A stretch of 14,067 bases of DNA from Cyanobacteria bacterium UBA11370 (GTDB lineage Bacteria > Cyanobacteriota > Cyanobacteriia > Cyanobacteriales > Coleofasciculaceae), in NCBI GenBank assembly GCA_003486645.1, contig DNGI01000486.1:1-14067 (forward strand). The letters are read 5' to 3'. Shown piece after piece: positions 7,121 to 13,932 of this stretch; the stretch's first letter is position 1; each line of letters starts with the position of its first letter. The notes under the pieces were generated by a model, which was given only the letters and a program-made list of their open reading frames with translations, was not told the origin of the DNA and ran no database searches. A program made the translations under genes and the position numbers.

Positions 7121-7537
7121 ATGACGAAAACGGAAAATGAAGGGAGACTATATCAACGCAACAGCGAAGATGCTGAAAAAAGATTGGGAAGCATTGGAGG
7201 AAGTAGCAAAAATATTCAACATGAGCCGAACCAAATTCTTGACAGCGATCGCACGGGGGGAAATACCAATTGGAGGAATATTCCCATCATCAATGGAGGG
7301 GGAGATTTTGGGAAAATCCTAAGCCGGGTAGAGAAGATCGAAGCAGAATATATCTGCTACCTGAAAGCACAAGAAGACAGACTAAGAACCCGGCTAAACG
7401 AAAACCTAGAAAACCAGAGAAAAGCAATTGAAGAAATCCAACAACTAAAAAACGAAATCGCCGAACTGATAATTAACGAAATGGAGAAAGGCGAAACGAA
7501 CGAAATCAGCGAAACTGGTGATCAAACGGATAGATAA
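7121..7537 (+). CDS. RHH/coiled-coil regulator gene, apparently frame-shifted twice
   Basis: The ATG at 7121 has GGAG seven bases upstream, and an uninterrupted 138-codon frame follows. Its second part (from about ILSRVEKIEAEY at 7316 on) is a convincing charged coiled coil, including a NENLENQRKAIEEIQQL run. The part between about 7138 and 7313 reads as an implausible Gly/Asn/Ser-rich string in this frame. In the frame that opens at 7137, the same DNA encodes a natural-looking ribbon-helix-helix domain. Deleting one A from the A4 run at 7134-7137 and adding one A to the A4 run at 7313-7316 gives a continuous protein of the same length: MTKTEMKGDYINATAKM..., then the RHH, then EILGKILSRVEKIE, with the helix running smoothly across the join. 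So this is either a gene with two compensating indels or one using recoding. The upstream palindromes fit an autoregulatory DNA-binding protein, possibly of plasmid-addiction type. Confidence 0.6.
   Translation: MTKTENEGRLYQRNSEDAEKRLGSIGGSSKNIQHEPNQILDSDRTGGNTNWRNIPIINGGGDFGKILSRVEKIEAEYICYLKAQEDRLRTRLNENLENQRKAIEEIQQLKNEIAELIINEMEKGETNEISETGDQTDR
7137..7322 (+). CDS. Ribbon-helix-helix segment in the alternative frame
   Basis: A 61-codon frame beginning MKGDYINATAKMLKKDW. It has the pattern of a CopG-like ribbon-helix-helix domain: a short strand (YINATAKM), helix A (KDWEALEEVAKIF), a turn (NMS) and helix B (RTKFLTAIARGEI). It ends at a TAA (7320-7322) four residues after a G-GGA-AAA heptamer (7310-7316). 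The ATG has no usable ribosome-binding site (GGA is only a few bases away), so it would need re-initiation, coupling, or the upstream start plus a frame change. Composition suggests this was the true frame of the N-terminal half of the gene at 7121-7537. It could be translated alone as a mini-repressor. Confidence 0.5.
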   Translation: MKGDYINATAKMLKKDWEALEEVAKIFNMSRTKFLTAIARGEIPIGGIFPSSMEGEILGKS

Positions 7538-7590
7538 TATCGTTTCCCTCGCATTTTTGCTACACACTCGTCTGGAGTATCTCCCCATTA

Positions 7591-7722
7591 TCATCTGTAG
7601 CAAAGATTGAGGTAATTGATATGAGCAAAAGCACTGTAGCGAGGCGCGATCGCAATAGTAATAAATCCTACAAAACTCGTTACACCTAAGAACCACCGCC
7701 AACGGTTAGTACTTCTATCCAT
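7591..7722 (-). CDS. Short signal-peptide-like ORF or 5' remnant of a secreted protein
   Basis: A 43-residue frame preceded by a perfect AAGGAGG eleven bases before its ATG. The peptide has a basic start (MDRSTNRWRW), a hydrophobic core (FLGVTSFVGFITIAIA) and a possible cleavage site YSAFA, so it looks like an export signal with little left behind it. It ends in consecutive TGA-TAA stops. Directly after them, in the same frame, WGDTPDECVAKM reads like ordinary coding sequence. This suggests the 5' part of a small secreted protein gene broken by stop mutations, although a genuine short membrane or secreted peptide is possible. It lies between the CheB gene and the RHH gene and carries a HIP1 octamer. 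The rest of the gap 7538-7902 shows no other gene. Confidence 0.4.
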   Translation of the reverse strand: MDRSTNRWRWFLGVTSFVGFITIAIAPRYSAFAHINYLNLCYR

Positions 7723-7902
7723 ATCGGCATCTGCCTCCTTCGCAGAGATTCAGTACCTTCACCTGAAGAAGCAAGCCCTAGCTGGCTCCAACTAGGTGTG
7801 AATACTTACTCATTGGATCAGTGGATTAGGAGGTGTCAAGATTTTGTGATAATTATTTATAGTTCTGATGGATTATCCCTACTCCCCACTCCTTTTTCTG
7901 AA

Positions 7903-8943
7903 TCACACTCGGCGTATAATTTCACTCGCCATTTGATCCAGCGGCACAATCCGATCCGCCAACCCAGAGTTCGCTACAATTCCTGGCATTCCCCAAACAA
8001 CACTCGTTGCTTCGTCTTGAACGATAATTTGACCCCCAACTTCTTGGATACATTTGCAACCCTGCAATCCATCTTGTCCCATACCCGTTAGCACAACTCC
8101 TAACGTACCTCTACCGTAAATTTTAGCGACCGAACGGAACAAAACATCGACGGATGGTCTACAAGAATTTTCTGGTGGTTCTTGATGGGTGAAAAGTTGT
8201 ACACTCGTTGAATTTTTCTCTACAACCATGTGGAAATTTCCGGGTGCTATCCATGCTATTCCGGGTTCCAAAATATCCCGTGAAAAACCTTCAAGCACCT
8301 TAATTTTACACTTTTGTGACAGTCGTTCTGCTAAACGTTGCGTGAATACGGGTGGCATATGTTGAACAATAACGATTGGGACGGGAAAATTAGCAGGTAA
8401 CTGGGGTAAAATTGCATCCAGCGCGTTTGGTCCTCCAGTCGAAACTCCAATGGCTACAACTTCGATTTTAGATTGGAGATTAGTTGTTTGTTGTTTGTTG
8501 TTTGTTGGTTGTATTGTGACTCTCTTATTATTATTACCTCGACAAAATACCTTAATTTTAGGAATAAGTTGCTCACGGATATGCTCTAGCGCCTCTTCCT
8601 TACTCTTCATATTTTGAGGCTTAGTAACATAATCGGTAGCACCAAGAGCCAGAGCGTCTAGAGTTGCTGTCGCACCGAGTTCTGTCAGTACACTAAACAT
8701 AATTACAGGTATATTCTTATCCTGTTTCCGGATAGCAGCTAGTGTCTCTAAACCATTCATTTCTGGCATTTCAATATCCAGGATAATCAAATCGGGATTA
8801 ACTTGAGAAATTTTAGCCAGAGCAATTTTGCCATTAGCAGCAACGCCAACAACTTCTAAGGCAGGATCGTCGTCAAGTAGATTACTGACTATTCGACGCA
8901 CAACTACGGAGTCATCAACAACTAAGATGCGAATTTTAGACAT
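7903..8943 (-). CDS. cheB: Chemotaxis protein-glutamate methylesterase CheB
   Basis: Cytoplasmic enzyme that removes methyl groups from (and can deamidate) receptor glutamates, adjusting chemoreceptor sensitivity once phosphorylated. From the ATG at 8943 (346 residues; TTG 8949 is a poorer start) residues 1-109 are a complete receiver: Asp10/Asp11, phosphoacceptor Asp56 (LDIEMPEMNG), Ser84 and Lys108 (YVTKP). A Gln/Asn/Thr-rich linker (about 137-159) is followed by the esterase domain with its catalytic triad: Ser168 (GVSTGGPNAL), His195 (VQHMPP) and Asp291 (TGMGQDG). Length is normal for CheB. The linker is encoded partly by a heptamer array (8484-8511). It lies downstream of the receptor gene but behind a likely terminator, so it probably has its own promoter; a TATAAT on this strand at 9065-9060 is the only candidate. 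No CheR, the opposing methyltransferase, is in the window. Confidence 0.95.
   Translation of the reverse strand: MSKIRILVVDDSVVVRRIVSNLLDDDPALEVVGVAANGKIALAKISQVNPDLIILDIEMPEMNGLETLAAIRKQDKNIPVIMFSVLTELGATATLDALALGATDYVTKPQNMKSKEEALEHIREQLIPKIKVFCRGNNNKRVTIQPTNNKQQTTNLQSKIEVVAIGVSTGGPNALDAILPQLPANFPVPIVIVQHMPPVFTQRLAERLSQKCKIKVLEGFSRDILEPGIAWIAPGNFHMVVEKNSTSVQLFTHQEPPENSCRPSVDVLFRSVAKIYGRGTLGVVLTGMGQDGLQGCKCIQEVGGQIIVQDEATSVVWGMPGIVANSGLADRIVPLDQMASEIIRRV
8484..8511. repeat. Four heptamers inside the CheB linker
   Basis: TTGTTTG occurs three times in a row (8484, 8491, 8498) followed by TTGGTTG (8505), read on the plus strand. It sits within cheB and encodes the TNNKQQTTN part of the linker between receiver and esterase domain. 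Heptamers of this type are otherwise intergenic in this window. Confidence 0.9.
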
Positions 8944-9078
8944 TCCCAATTAGACGTAAAAAAAGCACAATTATTAATTTTTGATGGCTCATAATGATTT
9001 GAATAAAATAAAAATTAGGTATAGAGATTAAAAAATAGCCAACAGCATAATCTTCAACTATTATACAATATTTAACAG

Positions 9079-9111
9079 AAAAAATTATAGGGCAGCTAAA
9101 AGCATACCCTA
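9079..9111 (-). terminator. Intrinsic terminator of the chemoreceptor gene
   Basis: On the minus strand TAGGG and CCCTA (9111-9107 and 9092-9088) close a stem containing an inner GCT/AGC pair with a TTT loop. It is followed three bases later by six Ts (complement of 9079-9084). It lies about 40 bases after the receptor stop codon. Stem stability is moderate. The remaining AT-rich DNA up to cheB (8944-9078) shows no gene. Confidence 0.6.
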
Positions 9112-9151
9112 AGAAAATTTATAGTTATCAGACAGAATGTCCAGCCTGCGT

Positions 9152-11026
9152 TCAGTACTTAAACTGACTGACCAGTTGTTGTAATTCACTGGCAGTTTGA
9201 GAGAGGTCAATTGCTGATTTTTGAGTATTACTTGCACTCTCAGCCGTGCTATGAGCTGCCTCAGCCACACCTGTAATATTACGAGCAATTTCAGATGAAC
9301 CTGTTGCAGCTTGGTGAACATTTCGAGCAATTTCGTTCGTGGTTGCCGTCTGTTCTTCTACTGCACTAGCAATCGTGGTTTGGAAATCATTAATTTGATT
9401 AATAATGGCGGTAATTTGGGCGATCGCTTCTACAGAACTCTTAGTATCAGTTTGAATAGCTTCAATTTTTTGACTAATATCTTCCGTCGCATTCGCCGTT
9501 TGTTTAGCTAATTCTTTGACTTCATTTGCAACGACAGCAAAACCTTTGCCAGCTTCTCCAGCGCGTGCGGCTTCAATAGTAGCGTTGAGTGCTAGCAAAT
9601 TAGTCTGTTGAGCGATAGAAGTAATGACTTTAATCACTTTACCAATTTCCGCACTACTAACTCCTAACTTGGCAATTGTTTCGTTCGTTGTTTCTGCCGT
9701 TTTCACCGCTGAAGTAGCAACTGTCGCCGCTTGTGCTGCATTTTTAGCAATTTCCTTAATACTAGCATTCATCTCTTCAATTCCAGTAGCAACAGACTGA
9801 ACATTAGTACTGACTTGTTCAGCGGCTGAGGATACGGTAGAAGCTTGAACCGAGGTTTCTTCCGCCGCAGCACCCATGGTTTGACTTTCAGCGGTTAGTA
9901 ATTCTGACGCATTGCTAAGAGCGATCGCAACTTGAGCAATATGTTTCACTTGATTTGTCAGATTTGCTGCCATTAAATTGACATTATCGGTCAAATCTTT
10001 CCATGTACCGCTAATACCTTGGACAACGGCTTGACCTCCTAATTGGCCATCCACAACTTCTTTAGCTAACCGTGTAACTTCATCAGAAAACGTATTAAGC
10101 TGATCGACCATTGTGTTCAAGGTATTTTTCAATTCTAGAATTTCCCCTTTAGCTTCTACTGTCATTTTTTTAGACAAGTTTCCATTCGCAACTGCTGTAG
10201 AAACTTCCGCAATATTGCGAACCTGATCTGTCAAATGAGCCGCCATCAAGTTAACACTTTCAGTTAAATCTTTCCATGTCCCAGATACCCCTACCACATG
10301 CGCTTGACCTCCGAGTTTTCCTTCTGTACCGACTTCACGAGCAACACGAGTAACTTCTAAGGCAAAAGCATTAAGTTGATCGACCATTTTGTTCACCGTC
10401 GTGCTGATGCGGCGGAACAATCCTTTTAAGGGTTTGCCTTCAACTTCTAAGTCAATTTTTTGGGATAGATCGCCTTTGGCAACAGCATGAAGAACCCGTG
10501 CAATTTCTATGGTTGGGTTAACCAAACTACTAATCATTCCATTCACAGCATCTATACTAGTACTCCAAGACCCTTTGAATGTTTTGATTGTCGTTTGTTT
10601 AGTGACCTTACCTTCTTCAGCAACCGTTTGACTAATACGAGCCATTTCAGTAGCAAAAGTTTGATTTACTGTCACCATTTCATTAAATACAGTAGCAATT
10701 TCACCTAAGCCATTATCTGAAGGTAAGCGAACTGTAAAATTACCATCTCTAACTGCGGCGAGAGCTAGAACGAGTTGTTGAAGTGAGGAGTTATTCATCA
10801 TTTCTACTTCATTATTACTCTCATCGGTATCTGAGTCTGTTAATTCATTGATGGGATTAATGGTATTTAGTTGCGTTTCTACAACGTCTACTTCGGTTAT
10901 CACATCGCCTTGATTTTCTTCAGATTCCATTAATTTTTGTAGTGGCTCAAGGTTATTGGGCTTAGTTTCGTCCGTTTCCTTTTCTTGCAAAAATACTGAA
11001 CGACTTGGCTTGCGATTTTTATTCAT
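9152..11026 (-). CDS. Soluble poly-HAMP methyl-accepting chemotaxis protein
   Basis: Cytoplasmic chemoreceptor of 624 residues; it has no transmembrane segment. Residues 1-80 are acidic and probably disordered. Residues 82-365 are HAMP repeats in about 91-residue double units. The last two units are clear copies: [16 protein letters not shown] at 239 and [16 protein letters not shown] at 330, each preceded by MVDQLN-F-EVTR. A more diverged unit (82-170, with [13 protein letters not shown]) comes first. This resembles the HAMP arrays of group III hybrid histidine kinases. Residues 380-624 are the MCP signalling hairpin, with tip [30 protein letters not shown] (two parts, 473-503), which binds CheA/CheW. 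Glutamates and glutamines in heptads suggest methylation sites, matching cheB downstream. A chemical ligand is not evident; HAMP arrays may sense osmotic or cytoplasmic state. AGGAT nine bases before the ATG supports the start. It follows cheC after a 159-bp repeat-filled gap. Confidence 0.93.
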   Translation of the reverse strand: MNKNRKPSRSVFLQEKETDETKPNNLEPLQKLMESEENQGDVITEVDVVETQLNTINPINELTDSDTDESNNEVEMMNNSSLQQLVLALAAVRDGNFTVRLPSDNGLGEIATVFNEMVTVNQTFATEMARISQTVAEEGKVTKQTTIKTFKGSWSTSIDAVNGMISSLVNPTIEIARVLHAVAKGDLSQKIDLEVEGKPLKGLFRRISTTVNKMVDQLNAFALEVTRVAREVGTEGKLGGQAHVVGVSGTWKDLTESVNLMAAHLTDQVRNIAEVSTAVANGNLSKKMTVEAKGEILELKNTLNTMVDQLNTFSDEVTRLAKEVVDGQLGGQAVVQGISGTWKDLTDNVNLMAANLTNQVKHIAQVAIALSNASELLTAESQTMGAAAEETSVQASTVSSAAEQVSTNVQSVATGIEEMNASIKEIAKNAAQAATVATSAVKTAETTNETIAKLGVSSAEIGKVIKVITSIAQQTNLLALNATIEAARAGEAGKGFAVVANEVKELAKQTANATEDISQKIEAIQTDTKSSVEAIAQITAIINQINDFQTTIASAVEEQTATTNEIARNVHQAATGSSEIARNITGVAEAAHSTAESASNTQKSAIDLSQTASELQQLVSQFKY

Positions 11027-11045
11027 GAAAAATATCCTAGGCTAT

Positions 11046-11178
11046 TTGGTTGTTAGTTGTTGGTTGTTGGTTGTTAGTTGTTGGTGGTCAATTATCATTG
11101 TTCAGTTATCAGTTGTCAGCGGTCATTGGTTATTAGTCAATAGCAATAAACAACCAACAACGGACAACCAAGAACAAA
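11046..11178. repeat. Second heptamer array with inverted partner (cheC-receptor gap)
   Basis: Six heptamers from 11046 to 11087 in the order A-B-A-A-B-(A variant), with A = TTGGTTG and B = TTAGTTG. The first 34 bases are identical to 3175-3208. Further on, CAGTTATCAGTTGTCAG-like STRR sequence leads to AAACAACCAACAA (11148-11160), the reverse complement of the array unit, so a hairpin can form. On the transcribed (minus) strand it lies between the cheC stop and the receptor ribosome-binding site and could affect relative expression. Confidence 0.8.
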
Positions 11179-11185
11179 CAACCCA

Positions 11186-11785
11186 TCACACAACTGCGGA
11201 AATTGCTTCTAATAGAACCTCGAAAGAACCCACATCAAAAAAGAGGACAATATCACCTTGAACTTGCAATTCCTCAATATTGAAATGCGCCTGAGCTAAA
11301 AGGACAGTGGCATCATCATGAGACTGTGAAATGGGTAGTAAATGCTCAATCTTTTCTTCAGCGTAGGTAGGAACAGCATAGTCCAAGGGTCGATTTAACA
11401 CATTACCAATTGAACCCATAACACCGTTAACGACGATATTACCTACCTCACTGATAGTGCTAATTTTAATCGAATCAAGGTCAGGACTTTCCAGAGTTTC
11501 ACCTGTAAGTACGGAGACTAAAGTCGCTGCGCTCTCAGTAGGAAAGACCAGTTGGGCGCTACCTGTAAATGAGCCACTAAAACCTAGTTGGACAGCAGAA
11601 AGTGGATCTTTTCCCATCCGTTCTTTTAATTCGTTTTGCAACTCAAGAGGAGATAAAAGCCTAATCTCAGGAATCTGCAATCGGATGGGAAATTCAATCA
11701 TTTCATTCAACATCCCAGCCGCCTGACCAACACCAATATTAATCAGTTCTTTCAAGGCATCTATTTGGTCAATTGTTAACTTCAC
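11186..11785 (-). CDS. cheC: CheC-type CheY-P phosphatase
   Basis: Phosphatase of phosphorylated CheY, 199 residues, the usual CheC length. Both pseudo-symmetric active-site motifs (D/S-x3-E-x2-N) are intact: Asp9-Glu13-Asn16 in DALKELINIGVGQAAG and Ser109-Glu113-Asn116 in STISEVGNIVVNG. Two motifs mark CheC rather than CheX (one), and absence of a C-terminal FliN-like domain separates it from FliY. CheC helps adaptation in Bacillus-type chemotaxis, often with CheD, which is not seen here. The start is GTG, overlapping the receiver gene by four bases (GTGA), with AGGAG eight bases upstream, so translation is coupled and the receiver is its likely substrate. Confidence 0.93.
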   Translation of the reverse strand: MKLTIDQIDALKELINIGVGQAAGMLNEMIEFPIRLQIPEIRLLSPLELQNELKERMGKDPLSAVQLGFSGSFTGSAQLVFPTESAATLVSVLTGETLESPDLDSIKISTISEVGNIVVNGVMGSIGNVLNRPLDYAVPTYAEEKIEHLLPISQSHDDATVLLAQAHFNIEELQVQGDIVLFFDVGSFEVLLEAISAVV

Positions 11786-12159
11786 GCCCGCATCTCCTGC
11801 CTCCCACTGAGAGCTTTTTGGAGTGCTTCAAGGATTTCTGGAGCTTTTGGAGGCTTTTTCAGCATCATAAATGCTCCCAATTCTAAGCATTGCTGACGCG
11901 CACTATCCTGAATATCTGCTGATAGTACAACTACGGGAATATTTGAGCCTTGATCACGCAAAGCTTTAAGTACTCCAAAACCATCTAGTTCTGGCATTAA
12001 TAGATCTGAGATAATACAATCTGGCGAATTGGTTGCGACCATCTCCAAGCATTCAAGCCCATTTGCAGCTTCGATTACTTCATACCCACCTTCTTGCACT
12101 GCTTTACGGATCATCCGTCGTGAGAATGCTGCATCATCTGTGATTAAAATTAATGCCAT
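11782..12159 (-). CDS. CheY-like single-domain response regulator
   Basis: Stand-alone receiver of 125 residues with no output domain. All key residues are present: Asp8/Asp9 (ITDDAAFSRRM), phosphoacceptor Asp52 (ISDLLMPELDG), Ser80 (VVLSAD) and Lys102 (LKKPPK). The SRRMIRKAV helix 1 is typical of chemotaxis receivers. The ATG at 12159 is chosen because a perfect GGAGG lies eleven bases upstream; a TTG at 12195 would add 12 residues containing the ribosome-binding site. It overlaps cheC by 4 bp, pointing to a kinase-receiver-phosphatase circuit. The kinase itself is not encoded here. Its target, such as a motor or pilus component or the adjacent cyclase regulator, cannot be told from sequence. 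Confidence 0.93.
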   Translation of the reverse strand: MALILITDDAAFSRRMIRKAVQEGGYEVIEAANGLECLEMVATNSPDCIISDLLMPELDGFGVLKALRDQGSNIPVVVLSADIQDSARQQCLELGAFMMLKKPPKAPEILEALQKALSGRQEMRA

Positions 12160-12219
12160 TTGTGTCTTTTCCTCCGGTTTGACGAATTGAATCAACGCTA
12201 ATTATTTACAGTTCCGATT

Positions 12220-13353
12220 TCAGGGTTTAGTACTTTGAACTATTTGTGGTACTTTTAAGGTAAAATCAGAAGAACAATCTAATAAATAGGTCTTCATCTT
12301 TCCTTTCCCTTTCACATCAATTACTCCCCGTTCAGTAAATAAATGCTGCTGCGATAATTGGCTGTAAGTGGCTTCTGTAATTTGAATACAACCGGGTAAA
12401 CCATGCTGTTCCATACGGCTAGCCGTATTGACTGTATCCCCCCAAAGATCGTAGCTGAACTTTTTAATTCCAATCACTCCTGCAACAACAGGTCCTGTGT
12501 GAATACCAATTCGGAGGCTTAACGGTTCCATTGTCTGCTGGGTTAATCGTGCAATGCTTTGTTGCATAGCTAGCGCTATTTCTAAAACTGCATCAGCATG
12601 GTCATGGCGAGGAATCGGCAACCCTGATGCCACCATATATCCATCTCCAATCGTCTTAATTTTTTCCAACCCATACTGCTCAGTTAATTGGTCAAATTCT
12701 GAGAAAATAGAGTTCAACTTTACAATTAAATCAGTTGGGCAAATCTGAGATGCAAGTTGGGTAAATCCTACCATATCAGCGAACAGAACACTGACATTTT
12801 CAAAGTGATCAGCAATTACTCCTTCGGTTTGTTGCAATCGTTGGGCAATCGGTTCGGGTAAAATATTGAGGAGTAATCGCTCAGTCTTTTCTTGACTGTC
12901 AATTAACTGTCTATAGAGTTGGGACTGTAAAATCAAACGTCGAACTCGTTGGATAAGAACAGGCCAGTGAATGGGTTTGGTAACATAGTCAGTTGCTCCT
13001 ACAGCAAAGGCTTGGTTAACAGATTTTTTATCTTCTAATGCCGTAATCATCAATACGGGAACTTGGCGAGTTTCAGGATTTTTTTTTAGTTGTTCGCAGC
13101 AACTAAAACCATCCATAACGGGCATCATGGCATCGAGTAATACGATATCTGGAGGATTCGTTTGACATACATCTAAACATTCTTGACCATTTGATGCCTC
13201 AGCAATTTGATACCCTTCTTTTTCCATCACCCGGCGCATAAATAGCTGCTGAGTTTCTTCATCATCAACGATCAGAATTAAGGGTGGGGTTGGGAGATTG
13301 CTTCTAAAGTTAGCATTAATCATCGAATTGGAAGATTGCAGCAGGCTAGTCAC
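12220..13353 (-). CDS. Response regulator-adenylate cyclase fusion
   Basis: Cytoplasmic protein of 377 residues that should make cAMP under control of phosphorylation. The receiver (about 24-140) has Asp30/Asp31, phosphoacceptor Asp74 (LLDAMMPVMDG) and Lys126 (YVTKP). A helical linker with LLLNILPEPIAQRL (160-173) leads into a class III cyclase domain (about 185-365). Metal-binding Asp193 (FADMVGFT) and Asp237 (TIGDGYM) are 44 apart. Adenine-recognising Lys233 and Asp302 (YDLWGDTVN) are both present, as are Asn309/Arg313 (NTASR), so ATP specificity is well supported. The start is GTG with only a weak AAAGAAA upstream; ATG 13323 would shorten it by ten residues without touching the domains. 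It is the first gene of the leftward cluster, 60 bp before the receiver gene (whose ribosome-binding site lies in that gap), and both may be fed by the same kinase (inference). Confidence 0.94.
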   Translation of the reverse strand: MTSLLQSSNSMINANFRSNLPTPPLILIVDDEETQQLFMRRVMEKEGYQIAEASNGQECLDVCQTNPPDIVLLDAMMPVMDGFSCCEQLKKNPETRQVPVLMITALEDKKSVNQAFAVGATDYVTKPIHWPVLIQRVRRLILQSQLYRQLIDSQEKTERLLLNILPEPIAQRLQQTEGVIADHFENVSVLFADMVGFTQLASQICPTDLIVKLNSIFSEFDQLTEQYGLEKIKTIGDGYMVASGLPIPRHDHADAVLEIALAMQQSIARLTQQTMEPLSLRIGIHTGPVVAGVIGIKKFSYDLWGDTVNTASRMEQHGLPGCIQITEATYSQLSQQHLFTERGVIDVKGKGKMKTYLLDCSSDFTLKVPQIVQSTKP

Positions 13354-13932
13354 TTTCTTTGAAGCAACTCAAATCCTTGCTAGTAGGTTATTACATTGAT
13401 TGCAGATCTAGGCAACAGATAAGTTGCAGAACTAATGACTGTGCCGACCGTTTTCTAGGGACTCTTGGCTCTTTTATGGGTGCGTTGGCTGAGAATTAAA
13501 TTAGGTTGAGAATGACCCAAAGACTATTCTTAAGCCCTTGTACATCTAATCTCTACACTATAAACTTGGATAGGATTGTCTGCTATCTTTTGGTCGTTGC
13601 TATTAACAACTGACTACTAACCACAAACAAAACCCAAGATATTAATAGTAGAGGTTAAATGCACATTGACTTCTATAGCCGCTGGAAAACCAGAGGATTG
13701 AGGGCTAGATTTTGTGTAGTTTAGTTAGACTACACATCTATATAGATACCCCTGGCTTGACTAATATTTATCTCTAGCTGAAACTTATGGAATGGGAAAT
13801 CAAAATCTCCCCTTAAGGCTTTCACACTTAACGAACGACGCACCACTTGTCACTTGTCTAATGTTCGATGCACTACCTGTAGACCTAGTGTTTAAGTCTT
13901 TCCAGGGATTTTGAAGTTTAGCTTCACTTTTC
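13354..13932. other. Gene-free upstream region of the signalling cluster
   Basis: About 580 bases without a supportable gene; it should hold the promoter of the leftward cluster. A clear inverted repeat TGTGTAGT (13713-13720) / ACTACACA (13729-13736) with an 8-base spacer is the best candidate for a regulator site or hairpin. On the minus strand TTGCCT, a 16-base gap and TAATAA, about 40 bases before the GTG start, form a weak promoter candidate. CACTTGTCACTTGTC near 13842 is a short direct repeat. Nothing else stands out. Confidence 0.4.

Noticed and set aside
7445..7702. 85-codon minus-strand frame
   Set aside because: Antisense to the coiled-coil end of the RHH gene and overlapping the better-supported signal-peptide ORF; Cys/Tyr-rich composition typical of a shadow.
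7798..8091. 97-codon plus-strand frame opposite the end of cheB
   Set aside because: Lies largely antisense to the well-supported esterase domain of CheB and shows no protein features.
11046..11087. Heptamer array as CRISPR or origin iterons
   Set aside because: Seven-base units without spacers, also found after the FecR gene and in cheB; it is a dispersed STRR, with no DnaA boxes or replication gene nearby.
13713..13736. CRP/cAMP-receptor binding site upstream of the cyclase cluster
   Set aside because: The half-sites and spacer differ from TGTGA-N6-TCACA, so the tempting cAMP feedback is not backed by sequence.
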